DNA of 64,000 bases, from the NCBI RefSeq assembly GCF_009708175.1, contig NZ_WMBB01000001.1, positions 620,001-684,000 of the forward strand, written 5' to 3'. Source of the DNA: Nocardia aurantiaca (lineage in GTDB: Bacteria; Actinomycetota; Actinomycetes; Mycobacteriales; Mycobacteriaceae). The position numbers and the translations under genes were made by a program. The notes beneath the pieces were generated by a model. It saw only the letters and a list, made by a program, of their open reading frames with translations. It was not told the DNA's origin and ran no database searches. Position 1 is the stretch's first letter. Every line of letters starts with the position of its first letter. Below, piece by piece: positions 1-8,350 of the stretch.

Positions 1-438
1 CGCGGTGGACAATTCGTCGGCAATGCCGATCTGGCATTCCGCGCCGACCGCCGCCACCGCGTCCACCAGGCGCTCGGCCGCGGCCTCCTCCGAGCCGAAG
101 AACCGCGCCGCCCCGCGCGCCGAGAGCGCCAGCATGCCCGGGCGCAACACCTCGACACCCGGCGTGGTCGCGTCCACGGCCGCCACCACGGGCTCGAAAA
201 GGCGGGCGTCGCGGTCCGGATCATCCTGTGCCACCAGCAGATCCGGGCAGCGACCCTGCGCTTCCCGCTTACGCAGGCCGCGGCGAATGCCCTCCGCCCG
301 CGCCACGGCCGTACAGGCTGTCACCCGGTTTGCCGCCAGGACCGCCACCGCGCGGGTGGCCTCCACCCCCGCTTCCGCGGCCGCCGCCACCGCCGGCCAG
401 TCCGGGCACCACACGACCAGCACCCGCCGCGCCTTCAC
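1..438 (-). CDS. imuB: ImuB, Y-family DNA polymerase-like mutasome subunit (3' part beyond window)
   Basis: Reading the minus strand from a GTG at 438 gives an open frame beginning VKARRVLVVWCPDWPAV and running off the left edge. The opening resembles the N-terminal palm of ImuB-type Y-family proteins (VVWCPDWP, then an AEGIRRGLRKREAQ helix and ARLFEPVV). In actinobacteria ImuB is a catalytically poor adaptor that links ImuA' and DnaE2 to the beta clamp in damage-induced mutagenesis. About 146 residues are visible; the thumb and clamp-binding tail lie outside. A GAGAGTGAG stretch just upstream can serve as ribosome site. It lies 147 bp downstream of imuA' on the same strand and is probably co-transcribed with it from the SOS-boxed promoter near 1406. 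Confidence 0.85.
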   Translation of the reverse strand, partial: MKARRVLVVWCPDWPAVAAAAEAGVEATRAVAVLAANRVTACTAVARAEGIRRGLRKREAQGRCPDLLVAQDDPDRDARLFEPVVAAVDATTPGVEVLRPGMLALSARGAARFFGSEEAAAERLVDAVAAVGAECQIGIADELSTA

Positions 439-585
439 GATTCGCTCACTCTCGCGGCTCTACCGCGTACTCGAAAACCCTTGCCGCGCAGCGCGCCGAG
501 GCCGTCAGGCCGCGATATGACGCCCGCCGGCGGTACGGGGATGCCGCTGCGACCTTGCGCCGAACCGGAAGCGCCCGGCGACCGG

Positions 586-1326
586 TCAGGACGCGACATG
601 GCGGGCGAGCCGCAGCGGCTGCTCGAGAGCGGTGCCGGCGGTGGATACCCACTCGACGCGGCCGTTGGCGGGGCTGAGGGCCAGATGACCGAGCCTGGGT
701 TGCGCGGAGCGGCCGCGGACGGAGACGTCGAGGCGGACGGTGCGCAGGCGGCCGCAGCCGCGGCCCAGGCCGCTGTAGCCGGCGACCCGGGTGTCGATGT
801 GCAGGGCCGAACCGGACCAGGAACCGTTGGTCACCATCAGGGTGGAGTTCTTGCCGCGGGCGCGGGCGGCGAGGACGCGGGCGCGGGACATCGGGACGGC
901 GAGGCCGTTGAGGCCGAGAACCACCAGGTCCAGGCCATCCAGCAATACGGAGGCGACTTCGAGCGGGTCGGGGCCCGGATCGGAGACCACGGCCAGCCGG
1001 TCGAGCCGCGCGCCCATCTCGGCGGCGGCCAGCAGCCCCAGGCGCGGCAGGCCGACCACGGCGGCATGCCCCCCGGAGCTCGTCACCGCGGCCAGCAGCC
1101 CCGAGATCAGCGATCCGGCGCCGTTGTAGACGACCACCGACCCCTTGGCCAATCCGCCATCGGGCAGAAGGTTTTCGAGCGCGGCCGGCACCGGCAACGG
1201 CTCCCGCCGCGCCTGCTCCGCCACCGGCACCCGAGCCGCCGCCTCGGCCCCGCGCGCGGGTATGGCGGCCATTCGTCGCCGCAACTCGGCCAGCTGCTCC
1301 CGCCTGGCCTCCGCAGCCGCACCCAT
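586..1326 (-). CDS. imuA': ImuA'-like mutasome accessory protein
   Basis: A 246-residue protein with a degenerate RecA-like core: a Walker-A-like NGAGSLISGLLAAV near residue 68, then the hydrophobic strands LDLVVLGLNGLAVPM and STLMVTNGSW. This is the actinobacterial ImuA' pattern. Known role: with ImuB it helps the error-prone polymerase DnaE2 copy damaged DNA. The ATG at 1326 is preceded by GAGAGGTGG at proper spacing. A LexA-type palindrome lies about 80 bp upstream (1406-1421), and imuB follows downstream. DnaE2 is encoded only 3.5 kb away on the other strand with its own SOS box, so the whole mutasome sits in this corner of the window. Confidence 0.85.
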   Translation of the reverse strand: MGAAAEARREQLAELRRRMAAIPARGAEAAARVPVAEQARREPLPVPAALENLLPDGGLAKGSVVVYNGAGSLISGLLAAVTSSGGHAAVVGLPRLGLLAAAEMGARLDRLAVVSDPGPDPLEVASVLLDGLDLVVLGLNGLAVPMSRARVLAARARGKNSTLMVTNGSWSGSALHIDTRVAGYSGLGRGCGRLRTVRLDVSVRGRSAQPRLGHLALSPANGRVEWVSTAGTALEQPLRLARHVAS

Positions 1327-1753
1327 CTATTGACCACCTCTCCCAGTCGACGGGAAATCAACCCTCGGATACTCGAGCCAGCACCGATCCAGCTACCTAA
1401 CATAATCGAAAGTTTGTTCGATCAATGCACAGTAGAACTCGAGTCTCGGGACGCGTCAAGAGGCAGTGGTCCACACCTCGCCCGCACATCCTGTGCGGAC
1501 CTCGGCATTCCAACTCCGCCCTGATCAGGGCGCATGCGTCATCCCCGCTTGCGGCCCGCGCGGCCAGAGCGGTCGAAGGTCCGGTCGTACGGGTCGGGAT
1601 TCGACCAGGTGTGGTGCCGGTGAACAGTTCCGGGTCGGTGGTGCGCGCCTTCCCGTTTTCGAAGTTCTGTTCACTGCAATGACTTCCGGATGCGGTCCGT
1701 GCGGGCGTCGCGAATATCCGGTCGGGCGTGGGTGGCGCGACAGCTCGGAGGGG
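1327..1753. other. Intergenic region with imuA' promoter
   Basis: This 427-bp gap holds the SOS box at 1406-1421 close to the imuA' start. I see no convincing gene in the remainder (1425-1753). Short open frames there have shadow-like composition and no ribosome site. Confidence 0.6.
1406..1421. promoter_or_regulatory. LexA/SOS box upstream of imuA'
   Basis: TCGAAAGTTTGTTCGA differs at one position from the mycobacterial SOS box TCGAAC-N4-GTTCGA. It lies 80 bp before the imuA' start. A second near-perfect copy precedes dnaE2 (4763-4778), which supports both as true LexA operators. Confidence 0.88.
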
Positions 1754-2512
1754 CTAGTCGAGGCGGGTGGCGGTCACGGCCCACACGGGCAGGTGCACCC
1801 GGTTGTTTTTCAGCAACGGCGCGATGATCTGGAGTTGCTCTTGCATCGGCTTCATCCGCTCAGCCCATCCAGAGTCGCCGCTCATCTCCTCGGTGAGATG
1901 GGCGAACGTCTCTGGGCTGAAGGTGGCTTGGTAAGTGGTGGTTCCCAGGTAGTCGATGCGCCACCCGGCCGCGGGAAGCACCCGGTCGAAATTCTCCGCC
2001 GACAAACCTTCGGGCTGAAGGCCATTGACGTTGTGGCGGCCGATTTCGAACATGAACAGTCGCGCCCCCGGTTTAGTGGCCCGGTGCAGGGCCCGCGCGT
2101 ACTGGGTCTGGATCCGTTCGTCGTCGAGGAACACGTGGTAGAACGCGCTGTCGACGACGGTGTCGAACCGATCCTCGACGCCCTCGAGCCTGGTGGCATC
2201 GGCCACCTGGAAGTCCACCCTCACCCCGGCGCGCTCCGCGTTGCGCTTGGCCTGCTCGATCGCCGTCGGCGACGCGTCGATCCCGGTGGCCGAGTAGCCC
2301 TTGGACGCGTAGTGGATCGCGTGATGTCCCAGTCCGGTTCCGGGGTCGAGCACTTCGCCCCGCACAGCGCCGTAGGCCACCAACTGCTGCACCACCGGCT
2401 GTGGGCCGCCGATGTCCCAGGGGATCAGCACGGGAGCATCCTGCTTCGCCGACGCGTCACGATACAGCGCTTCGAAGTCCGGCTGACCGTGGTGGTTCGG
2501 TTCCCTGTCCAT
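1754..2512 (-). CDS. Class I SAM-dependent methyltransferase
   Basis: A 252-residue Rossmann-type methyltransferase. Motif I reads VLDPGTGLGHHAIHYA (about residues 53-68), followed by the acidic motif II in GIDASPTA, an ADATRLEGVEDRFDTVVDSAFYH stretch covering motifs III-IV (cited in part), and a C-terminal domain. The substrate cannot be told; relatives include thiol or halide methyltransferases and small-molecule O/N-methyltransferases. The ATG at 2512 was chosen over an earlier in-frame start because AGAGGAGG lies directly upstream. It is transcribed divergently from the Ddn-like gene at 2689, with 176 bp between them. Confidence 0.8.
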   Translation of the reverse strand: MDREPNHHGQPDFEALYRDASAKQDAPVLIPWDIGGPQPVVQQLVAYGAVRGEVLDPGTGLGHHAIHYASKGYSATGIDASPTAIEQAKRNAERAGVRVDFQVADATRLEGVEDRFDTVVDSAFYHVFLDDERIQTQYARALHRATKPGARLFMFEIGRHNVNGLQPEGLSAENFDRVLPAAGWRIDYLGTTTYQATFSPETFAHLTEEMSGDSGWAERMKPMQEQLQIIAPLLKNNRVHLPVWAVTATRLD

Positions 2513-2688
2513 GACGCCTCCTCTGATTGCGGACGGGCCACACCTGAAGGGTCGTGCTAGCGATGAGACCAATGGTTCCGTAACTCGGCGGCGGACGCCA
2601 CCGACTGTCGTGACCGCGGGCTGGGCCGGTTCGGATCAGGACCATGCGGCTTCTTGCCTCCGGTGACGGACAGGAGGACGCTCGAGTC

Positions 2689-3168
2689 ATGGCCAAGCCG
2701 TATCGAGCATGGTGGGGCGTGAGAGCGTCCAACATGTGGATGCGGCTCGTGATACGCGTTGGATTGCCGATATGGACTTTCCGTGTCCTCACGGTGCCCG
2801 GACGTCGCACCGGCCGCGCGATCGAGACGCCGCTGGCAGTGTTCGAACAAGACGGCCGACGATACCTGGTGGCGTCCTACGGAACGGTGAACTGGGTGCG
2901 CAACCTGCGTGCGGCGCATGGGAAGGCGACGCTGCGCCACGGCGAACGCGTCGAGACCGTGACGGCCGTGGAGTTGCCCACCGATCACGCGGCCAGGGTG
3001 TTCCGCGCGTCGCTGGTGTCGGGACCGCCGCGCGTTCCGAAACCCATTGTGGCGCTGTATCGACGGTTCTTCGTGCTGCCCTACCTGGATGTGGGTGTGG
3101 ACTCGTCGCCGCAGCAATTCCTCGACAACGCCCGCACCCATCCGGTTTTCGAAATCGTGTCGGCCTGA
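2689..3168 (+). CDS. Deazaflavin-dependent nitroreductase (Ddn/DUF385 family)
   Basis: A 159-residue protein of the F420-dependent split-barrel family typified by mycobacterial Ddn. The typical stretch TVPGRRTGRAIETPL is followed by the strands VFEQDGRRYLVASYG, then NWVRNLRAAH and the C-terminal YLDVGVDSSPQQF. Members use reduced F420 to reduce quinones or nitro compounds. The start at MAKPYRAWW is preferred over the upstream ATG (2644) because CAGGAGG sits about 11 nt before it and family members begin here. The gene stands alone, divergent from the methyltransferase. Confidence 0.85.
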   Translation: MAKPYRAWWGVRASNMWMRLVIRVGLPIWTFRVLTVPGRRTGRAIETPLAVFEQDGRRYLVASYGTVNWVRNLRAAHGKATLRHGERVETVTAVELPTDHAARVFRASLVSGPPRVPKPIVALYRRFFVLPYLDVGVDSSPQQFLDNARTHPVFEIVSA

Positions 3169-3577
3169 CTCCGGTGCGGCGACCTGTGTCCTCACCTGTG
3201 GGCGGGGTTGGCTATCGCCTGGCCAGGATGCGACAGGGGCCGCAAACGCCACCCGGAACCGATGGATGTGCACACCGTCTCGACGTCGCATCCGATGCAA
3301 TTACGGCGGTGATGGCACCGGACCTTCATCGGCGGGAGTGCCACAGCCGCAACTGTTTCGGGATCGCGCCCGACGGCAGACGGCCGGCACCTGCCCGATC
3401 ACTGCCGTGTCCGCCTGTCGTGCTCGGCGGTCATGGCGGCATCGTTGGTACCCATAGCCCATCGAGTCCGGCCCCGCGATCACCCGGGCTTGCCGCCCGC
3501 GCGGGGAGGATCCTCGCCTCATATTTGAGAGTGAGCTTTCCGGGCGGTTCGGCGCGGTCCGTGGAGTCAGCGGGTGA
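3169..3577. other. Intergenic region without a recognised gene
   Basis: This 409-bp gap lies between the Ddn-like gene and the convergent SDR gene. I checked both strands. The open frames that cross it are arginine/proline-rich shadows without ribosome sites, and I see no strong hairpin. Confidence 0.5.
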
Positions 3578-4564
3578 TCACCAGTGGGTGCCGGGGACCA
3601 GGCGGGCGGCGCGGCGCAGGGCGGTGCCGGTGATCCGGACCGCGGGCGGGACGGTACGTCGGTGGCGTTGCGGGACAACGACATCGACGTCGGTGGTCTC
3701 GGGCTCGGCCACCGTCTCGCCCTTGGCGGCGGGGGAGTCGGGGATGGCGCGGTAGTAGCGGTGCAGGACCCGCTCCTTGATGCCGGGGGCGAACATGGAG
3801 CCGTACTCGGCCAGGGTGCCGAGGGGTACGTCGATGCGGCGGGGGCGCTCGGTGAGGGCGCGGACGATGAGCGCCGCGGCCCACTCCGGGGATTGTGTGC
3901 CGGTGCCCTGGTCGCCGCTGGGGGTGATCATGGGGGTGCGCACCAGCGGCATGTGGATGGTGGTGAAAGTGATGTTGCTGGAGCGCATTTCGGCCGCGGT
4001 CACCTCGGCGAACTTGTCCAGGGCCGCCTTGCTGGCCAGGTAGGCGGCGAAGCGCGGGGTGGCGACCTGGACGCCGGCGCTCGAGATGTTCACGATGTGA
4101 CCGTCCTTGCGCTCCCGCATGCCGGGGAGCAGGCCCAGGGTCATGCGCACCGCGCCGAAGTAGTTGACGGCCATGGTGCGCTCGAAGTCGTGCATGCGGT
4201 CGGTGGAGCGGTGCACGGCGCGGCGAATGGAGCGGCCCGCGTTGTTGACCAGCATGTCGACGTGTCCATGGGTGTCGAGAATGGTCTTCAGGGTGTCGTC
4301 GACCGATGCCTGATCGGTGACGTCGCACGGGTAGCCGAACGCGGCGCCGCCGGCGGCGGTGATCGCGTCCACCACGGTGGACAGTTCGTCGGCGCGGCGG
4401 GCCAGCAGGATGACGACCGCGCCCTTCTCCGCGACGGCGAGCGCGGCCGAGCGGCCGATGCCGGAGGACGCGCCGGTGATGACGACGTGCTTGCCGGTCA
4501 GGTCGCGGCGTGCGCGCCGACGGGCCCGGTAACCGGTGCCGTGATCTGCGGAGATATCGGTCAT
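3578..4564 (-). CDS. Short-chain dehydrogenase/reductase with C-terminal tail
   Basis: A 328-residue SDR: nucleotide motif TGASSGIG near residue 30, NNAG near 106, catalytic Ser in VNISSAG and YLASK as the active Tyr-x3-Lys. It is longer than the usual 250 residues because of a C-terminal region (ERVLHRYYRAIPDSPAAKG onward) typical of mycobacterial long SDRs related to fatty acyl-CoA reductase C-termini. Substrate is unknown; lipid-type carbonyls are likely by family. Its promoter region carries a perfect palindrome at 4594-4615, only 30 bp before the ATG, so it is probably controlled by a TetR-like repressor encoded elsewhere. Confidence 0.85.
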   Translation of the reverse strand: MTDISADHGTGYRARRRARRDLTGKHVVITGASSGIGRSAALAVAEKGAVVILLARRADELSTVVDAITAAGGAAFGYPCDVTDQASVDDTLKTILDTHGHVDMLVNNAGRSIRRAVHRSTDRMHDFERTMAVNYFGAVRMTLGLLPGMRERKDGHIVNISSAGVQVATPRFAAYLASKAALDKFAEVTAAEMRSSNITFTTIHMPLVRTPMITPSGDQGTGTQSPEWAAALIVRALTERPRRIDVPLGTLAEYGSMFAPGIKERVLHRYYRAIPDSPAAKGETVAEPETTDVDVVVPQRHRRTVPPAVRITGTALRRAARLVPGTHW

Positions 4565-4593
4565 CGCTGCTCCCTTGCAGGTGGAATTGCCTC

Positions 4594-4615
4594 GAACTTA
4601 CTCCAAGGTAAGTTC
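4594..4615. promoter_or_regulatory. Palindromic operator upstream of the SDR gene
   Basis: GAACTTAC-TCCAAG-GTAAGTTC is an exact 8-bp inverted repeat with a 6-bp centre, 30 bp before the SDR start. The size and position suit a TetR-family repressor. No regulator gene is adjacent. Confidence 0.65.
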
Positions 4616-4762
4616 CAATGCCACAGTCGGAGTGGGTCAACTCCCGGGGGCTCTCGAGGGCTGCGTCCCCGAACCTCTCGAACGCGCTCCCACGGGCTTC
4701 GTCTTGAACTCGCGAAGCGCAATTCGGGGCTTGTCGCATGCCGCTGTAGAGACCAATCGGTT

Positions 4763-4778
4763 TCGAATGTATGTTCGA
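4763..4778. promoter_or_regulatory. LexA/SOS box upstream of dnaE2
   Basis: TCGAATGTATGTTCGA matches TCGAAC-N4-GTTCGA at all but one position and lies 37 bp before the dnaE2 GTG start. Both mutasome transcription units in this window therefore carry their own LexA site. Confidence 0.9.
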
Positions 4779-4814
4779 TATACGAGACCGGTCGGATTTG
4801 TGAGGAGGTGGGTC

Positions 4815-7800
4815 GTGGGCTGGCACAACGGCCCGCCTTCCTGGGCGGAGATGGAGCGGGTGCTGTCCGGGCGGCCCGATCCGGCGCGCAAGCAGGTCGA
4901 CGGGGACGGGGGTGACAGTCCGGCCTGGTCGCGGAAGCGGGAGAAATACGAGGCGGGAGAACTCGAAAGGGTCGCGCGGTCGGCGGTGCCGTATGCCGAG
5001 TTGCACACGCACTCGGCTTTCAGCTTCCTCGACGGGGCGAGCCAACCCGAGGAACTCGTGGAGGAGGCCGTGCGACTCGGTGTGGAGGCTCTCGCGCTGA
5101 CCGATCATGACGGGTTCTACGGGGTTGTGCGATTCGCCGAGGCCGCGCGGGAATGGAAGATGCCGACCGTCTTCGGGGCCGAGCTGTCCATCGGCACCGC
5201 GGCCCGGGCCGGTGCGCATCTGGTGCCGCGCGGGCGACGACGCGGGCGCGAATCCGATTCGGACGCACTGAATTCCGAACCGCGGACCGGAACGCCCGAC
5301 CCGGCCGGACCGCATCTGCTGGTGCTGGCGCGCGGACAGGAGGGGTATCGGCGGCTGTCGCGGGAGATGGCCGCCGCGCACATGGCGGCGGGGGAGAAGG
5401 GCATCCTGCGCTACGACCTGGACCGGCTCACCGCGGCGGCGGGCGGGCACTGGCACATTCTCACCGGCTGCCGGAAAGGTACTGTGCGACAGGCGCTTCA
5501 GCAGGGTGACGCGGTGGCCGAGGCGGCCCTGCGCGAGCTGGTCGAACGGTTCGGTCGCGAGCATGTGAGCGTGGAGCTCACCCACCACGGCATTCCCGAG
5601 GATGATGAGCGCAATGCCCGGCTCATCGCCCTCGCGGATCGGGCCGGACTGCCCGTACTCGCCACCACCGGAGCGCATTTCGCGGCCCCGCCGCAGCGGC
5701 GGCGGGCCATGGCGCTGGCCGCCATCCGGGCTCGCTCCAGCCTCGACGACATGGCCGGCTGGCTGGCGCCCACCGGCGGCGCGCACCTGCGCTCCGGCGA
5801 CGAGATGGCGCGGCTGTTCGCGGCCTGCCCGCAGGCGGTGGCGAATGCCGTTGAGCTGGGCCGGGAATGCGCGTTCGACCTGCGGCTGATCGCGCCCGAA
5901 TTACCGCCCTTCGACGTGCCGGACGGTCACGACGAGAACTCGTGGCTGCGCGAACTCACCCTCACCGGCGCGGCCCGCCGCTACGGGCCCCGAGCCGGGA
6001 ACCCGGACGCCTACCGGCAGCTCGAGCATGAGCTGGACGTGATCGCCACCCTGAACTTCCCGGGCTACTTCCTGGTCGTGCACGACATCGTCAGCTTCTG
6101 CCGCGACAACGACATCCTCTGCCAGGGCAGAGGATCGGCGGCCAATTCGGCGGTCTGCTACGCCATCGGCATCACCAATGTGGACCCGGTCGCCAACAGG
6201 CTGCTGTTCGAACGGTTCCTGTCGCCGGAGCGGGACGGGCCGCCGGACATCGACGTGGACATCGAATCGGGTCGGCGCGAGGAGGCCATTCAGCACGTCT
6301 ACGCCAAATACGGGCGCGAATACGCGGCGCAGGTGGCCAATGTGATCACCTATCGCGGCCGCTCCGCGGTGCGGGATGCCGCACGCGCCCTGGGCTTTTC
6401 GACCGGACAGCAGGATGCCTGGAGCAAACAGGTGAGCCGCTGGACGGGCGTGGCGGAGGAACAGCACACCGACATCCCGGACGACGTGCTCGCGCTGGCC
6501 GGTGAACTGGAGGGCCTGCCGAGGCATCTGGGCATTCACTCCGGCGGCATGGTGATCTGTGACCGCCCCATCGCCGACGTGTGCCCGACGGAATGGGCGC
6601 GCATGGCCGATCGCAGTGTGCTGCAGTGGGACAAGGACGACTGCGCGGCCGCCGGTCTGGTCAAGTTCGACCTGCTCGGGCTGGGCATGCTGTCGGCGCT
6701 GCACTACATGATCGACCTGGTGGCCGAGCACAAAGGGCACACCATCGAACTGCACCGGCTGGACCTGGGTGAGAAAGCCGTCTACGACATGCTGTGCCGC
6801 GCCGACTCCGTCGGGGTGTTCCAGGTGGAATCCCGCGCGCAGATGGCGACCCTGCCGCGGTTGAAGCCGCGTACCTTCTACGACCTGGTGGTGGAGGTGG
6901 CGCTCATCCGGCCCGGACCGATCCAGGGCGGATCGGTGCACCCCTACATCCGTCGCCGCAATGGCAGGGAGAAGTCCGATTACGATCATCCGGCACTGGA
7001 GAATTCGCTGGAACGCACCCTCGGCGTGCCGCTGTTCCAGGAGCAGCTCATGCAGATGGCCGTGGACGTCGCCGGCTTCACCGCGGCCGAAGCCGATCAG
7101 CTGCGCCGCGCCATGGGATCCAAGCGCTCTCCGGAGAAGATGGAGCGGCTGCGGGCCCGCTTCTACCAGGGCATGAAGGATCTGCACGGTATCACCGGCG
7201 AGGTGGCCGACCGCATCTACGAGAAGGTGTACGCCTTCGCGAATTTCGGTTTCCCGGAAAGCCATTCGCAGAGTTTCGCCTCACTGGTGTTCTATTCGGC
7301 GTGGTTCAAGCTGCACCATCCGGCCGCCTTCTGCGCCGGGCTGCTGCGCGCCCAGCCGATGGGGTTCTATTCGCCGCAGTCGCTGGTGGCCGACGCACGA
7401 CGGCACGGGGTGGTGGTGCACGGGCCCGACATCAACCACAGCCTCGCCGAGGCGACCCTCGAGGCACAGGGCATGGAGATCCGGCTGGGGCTGGCCTCGG
7501 TCCGGCACATCGGCGCCGAGCTGGCCGAGCAGATCGTGGCCGCCCGCGAGATCGGACCCTACACCTCGTTTCTCGACCTCACCGGGCGCGTGGAACTGAG
7601 CGTGCCACAGGCGGAGGCGCTGGCCACCGCGGGCGCATTGGGCAGCCTCGGCGGCAGCCGCCGCGAGGCGCTGTGGGCGGCGGGCGCGGCCGCCGGGGAA
7701 CGTCCCGACCGACTGCCCGGCACCGGCGCGGCCACCGCCGCGCCCGCCCTGCCCGGCATGAGCGCGCTGGAGCTGGCCGCCGCCGACGTGTGGGCCACCG

Positions 7801-8171
7801 GTGTCTCGCCCGGCAGCTATCCGACCGAATTCCTGCGCGAGCGCCTCGCCGCCCTCGGCGTCATCCCCGCCGCCCATCTGCTCGACCTTCGGGACGGCAC
7901 AAGGGTTCTCGTCGGCGGCGCGGTCACCCACCGGCAGCGCCCGGCCACCGCGGGCGGGGTCACCTTCCTCAACCTGGAGGACGAGACCGGCATGGTGAAC
8001 GTGGTCTGCTCGGTCGGCCTGTGGGCCCGTTACCGCCGCCTGGCCGGCACCGCGCCCGCCCTGCTCATCCGCGGGCGGGTGCAGAACGCGGAGGGCGCGG
8101 TCACCATTGTCGCCGAGCACCTGCAGCGCATGGATCTGCGTATCGATGGCCGCTCCCGCGACTTCCGCTGA
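4815..8171 (+). CDS. dnaE2: Error-prone DNA polymerase III alpha-type subunit DnaE2
   Basis: 1118 residues. DnaE2 is the C-family polymerase that inserts bases opposite lesions during SOS mutagenesis, working with ImuA' and ImuB. The N-terminal PHP domain opens with ELHTHSAFSFLDG (about residue 62) and LTDHDGFYG. The catalytic aspartates are in PPDIDVDIE near residue 477, preceded by GRGSAANSAVCYAIG. The PFQEQ-type finger reads PLFQEQLMQMA, and a C-terminal OB fold reads FLNLEDETGMVNVV near residue 1050. The GTG at 4815 was chosen because GAGGAGG precedes it and the product then begins VGWHNGPPSWAEMERVL, as in mycobacterial DnaE2; upstream in-frame ATGs would read through the SOS box and promoter. 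Confidence 0.96.
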   Translation: MGWHNGPPSWAEMERVLSGRPDPARKQVDGDGGDSPAWSRKREKYEAGELERVARSAVPYAELHTHSAFSFLDGASQPEELVEEAVRLGVEALALTDHDGFYGVVRFAEAAREWKMPTVFGAELSIGTAARAGAHLVPRGRRRGRESDSDALNSEPRTGTPDPAGPHLLVLARGQEGYRRLSREMAAAHMAAGEKGILRYDLDRLTAAAGGHWHILTGCRKGTVRQALQQGDAVAEAALRELVERFGREHVSVELTHHGIPEDDERNARLIALADRAGLPVLATTGAHFAAPPQRRRAMALAAIRARSSLDDMAGWLAPTGGAHLRSGDEMARLFAACPQAVANAVELGRECAFDLRLIAPELPPFDVPDGHDENSWLRELTLTGAARRYGPRAGNPDAYRQLEHELDVIATLNFPGYFLVVHDIVSFCRDNDILCQGRGSAANSAVCYAIGITNVDPVANRLLFERFLSPERDGPPDIDVDIESGRREEAIQHVYAKYGREYAAQVANVITYRGRSAVRDAARALGFSTGQQDAWSKQVSRWTGVAEEQHTDIPDDVLALAGELEGLPRHLGIHSGGMVICDRPIADVCPTEWARMADRSVLQWDKDDCAAAGLVKFDLLGLGMLSALHYMIDLVAEHKGHTIELHRLDLGEKAVYDMLCRADSVGVFQVESRAQMATLPRLKPRTFYDLVVEVALIRPGPIQGGSVHPYIRRRNGREKSDYDHPALENSLERTLGVPLFQEQLMQMAVDVAGFTAAEADQLRRAMGSKRSPEKMERLRARFYQGMKDLHGITGEVADRIYEKVYAFANFGFPESHSQSFASLVFYSAWFKLHHPAAFCAGLLRAQPMGFYSPQSLVADARRHGVVVHGPDINHSLAEATLEAQGMEIRLGLASVRHIGAELAEQIVAAREIGPYTSFLDLTGRVELSVPQAEALATAGALGSLGGSRREALWAAGAAAGERPDRLPGTGAATAAPALPGMSALELAAADVWATGVSPGSYPTEFLRERLAALGVIPAAHLLDLRDGTRVLVGGAVTHRQRPATAGGVTFLNLEDETGMVNVVCSVGLWARYRRLAGTAPALLIRGRVQNAEGAVTIVAEHLQRMDLRIDGRSRDFR

Positions 8172-8268
8172 AACACCCGCGGCGATGTACGGGCAGGTTG
8201 TCGCCGATGGCGACATTCGACGAGGACTCGGCGTTGTCGGCACTGAATTCGATGGGTCGTCGAACGCG

Positions 8269-8306
8269 GACGCGCCCCGCACCTCGGGTGAGGCGCGGGG
8301 CGCGTC
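8269..8306. terminator. Bidirectional hairpin between dnaE2 and the TPM gene
   Basis: GACGCGCCCCGC pairs exactly with GCGGGGCGCGTC across a 14-nt loop. It sits between the convergent ends of dnaE2 and the TPM gene, without a strong T-tract. Confidence 0.6.
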
Positions 8307-8350
8307 AGGGGTTTCCGCGGGCGCATCGGGTGGATGACGACGCGGGGTGG

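Noticed and set aside
5..677. Plus-strand frames opposite imuB and imuA'
   Set aside because: Arg/Pro/Ser-rich shadows of the minus-strand genes; no ribosome site.
1425..1682. 85-codon plus-strand frame in the imuA' upstream gap
   Set aside because: No ribosome site, Arg/Ser/Val-rich composition and no recognisable motif.
3301..3684. 127-codon minus-strand frame overlapping the SDR 3' end
   Set aside because: Arg/Pro/Cys-rich, overlaps the SDR coding end and has no ribosome site.
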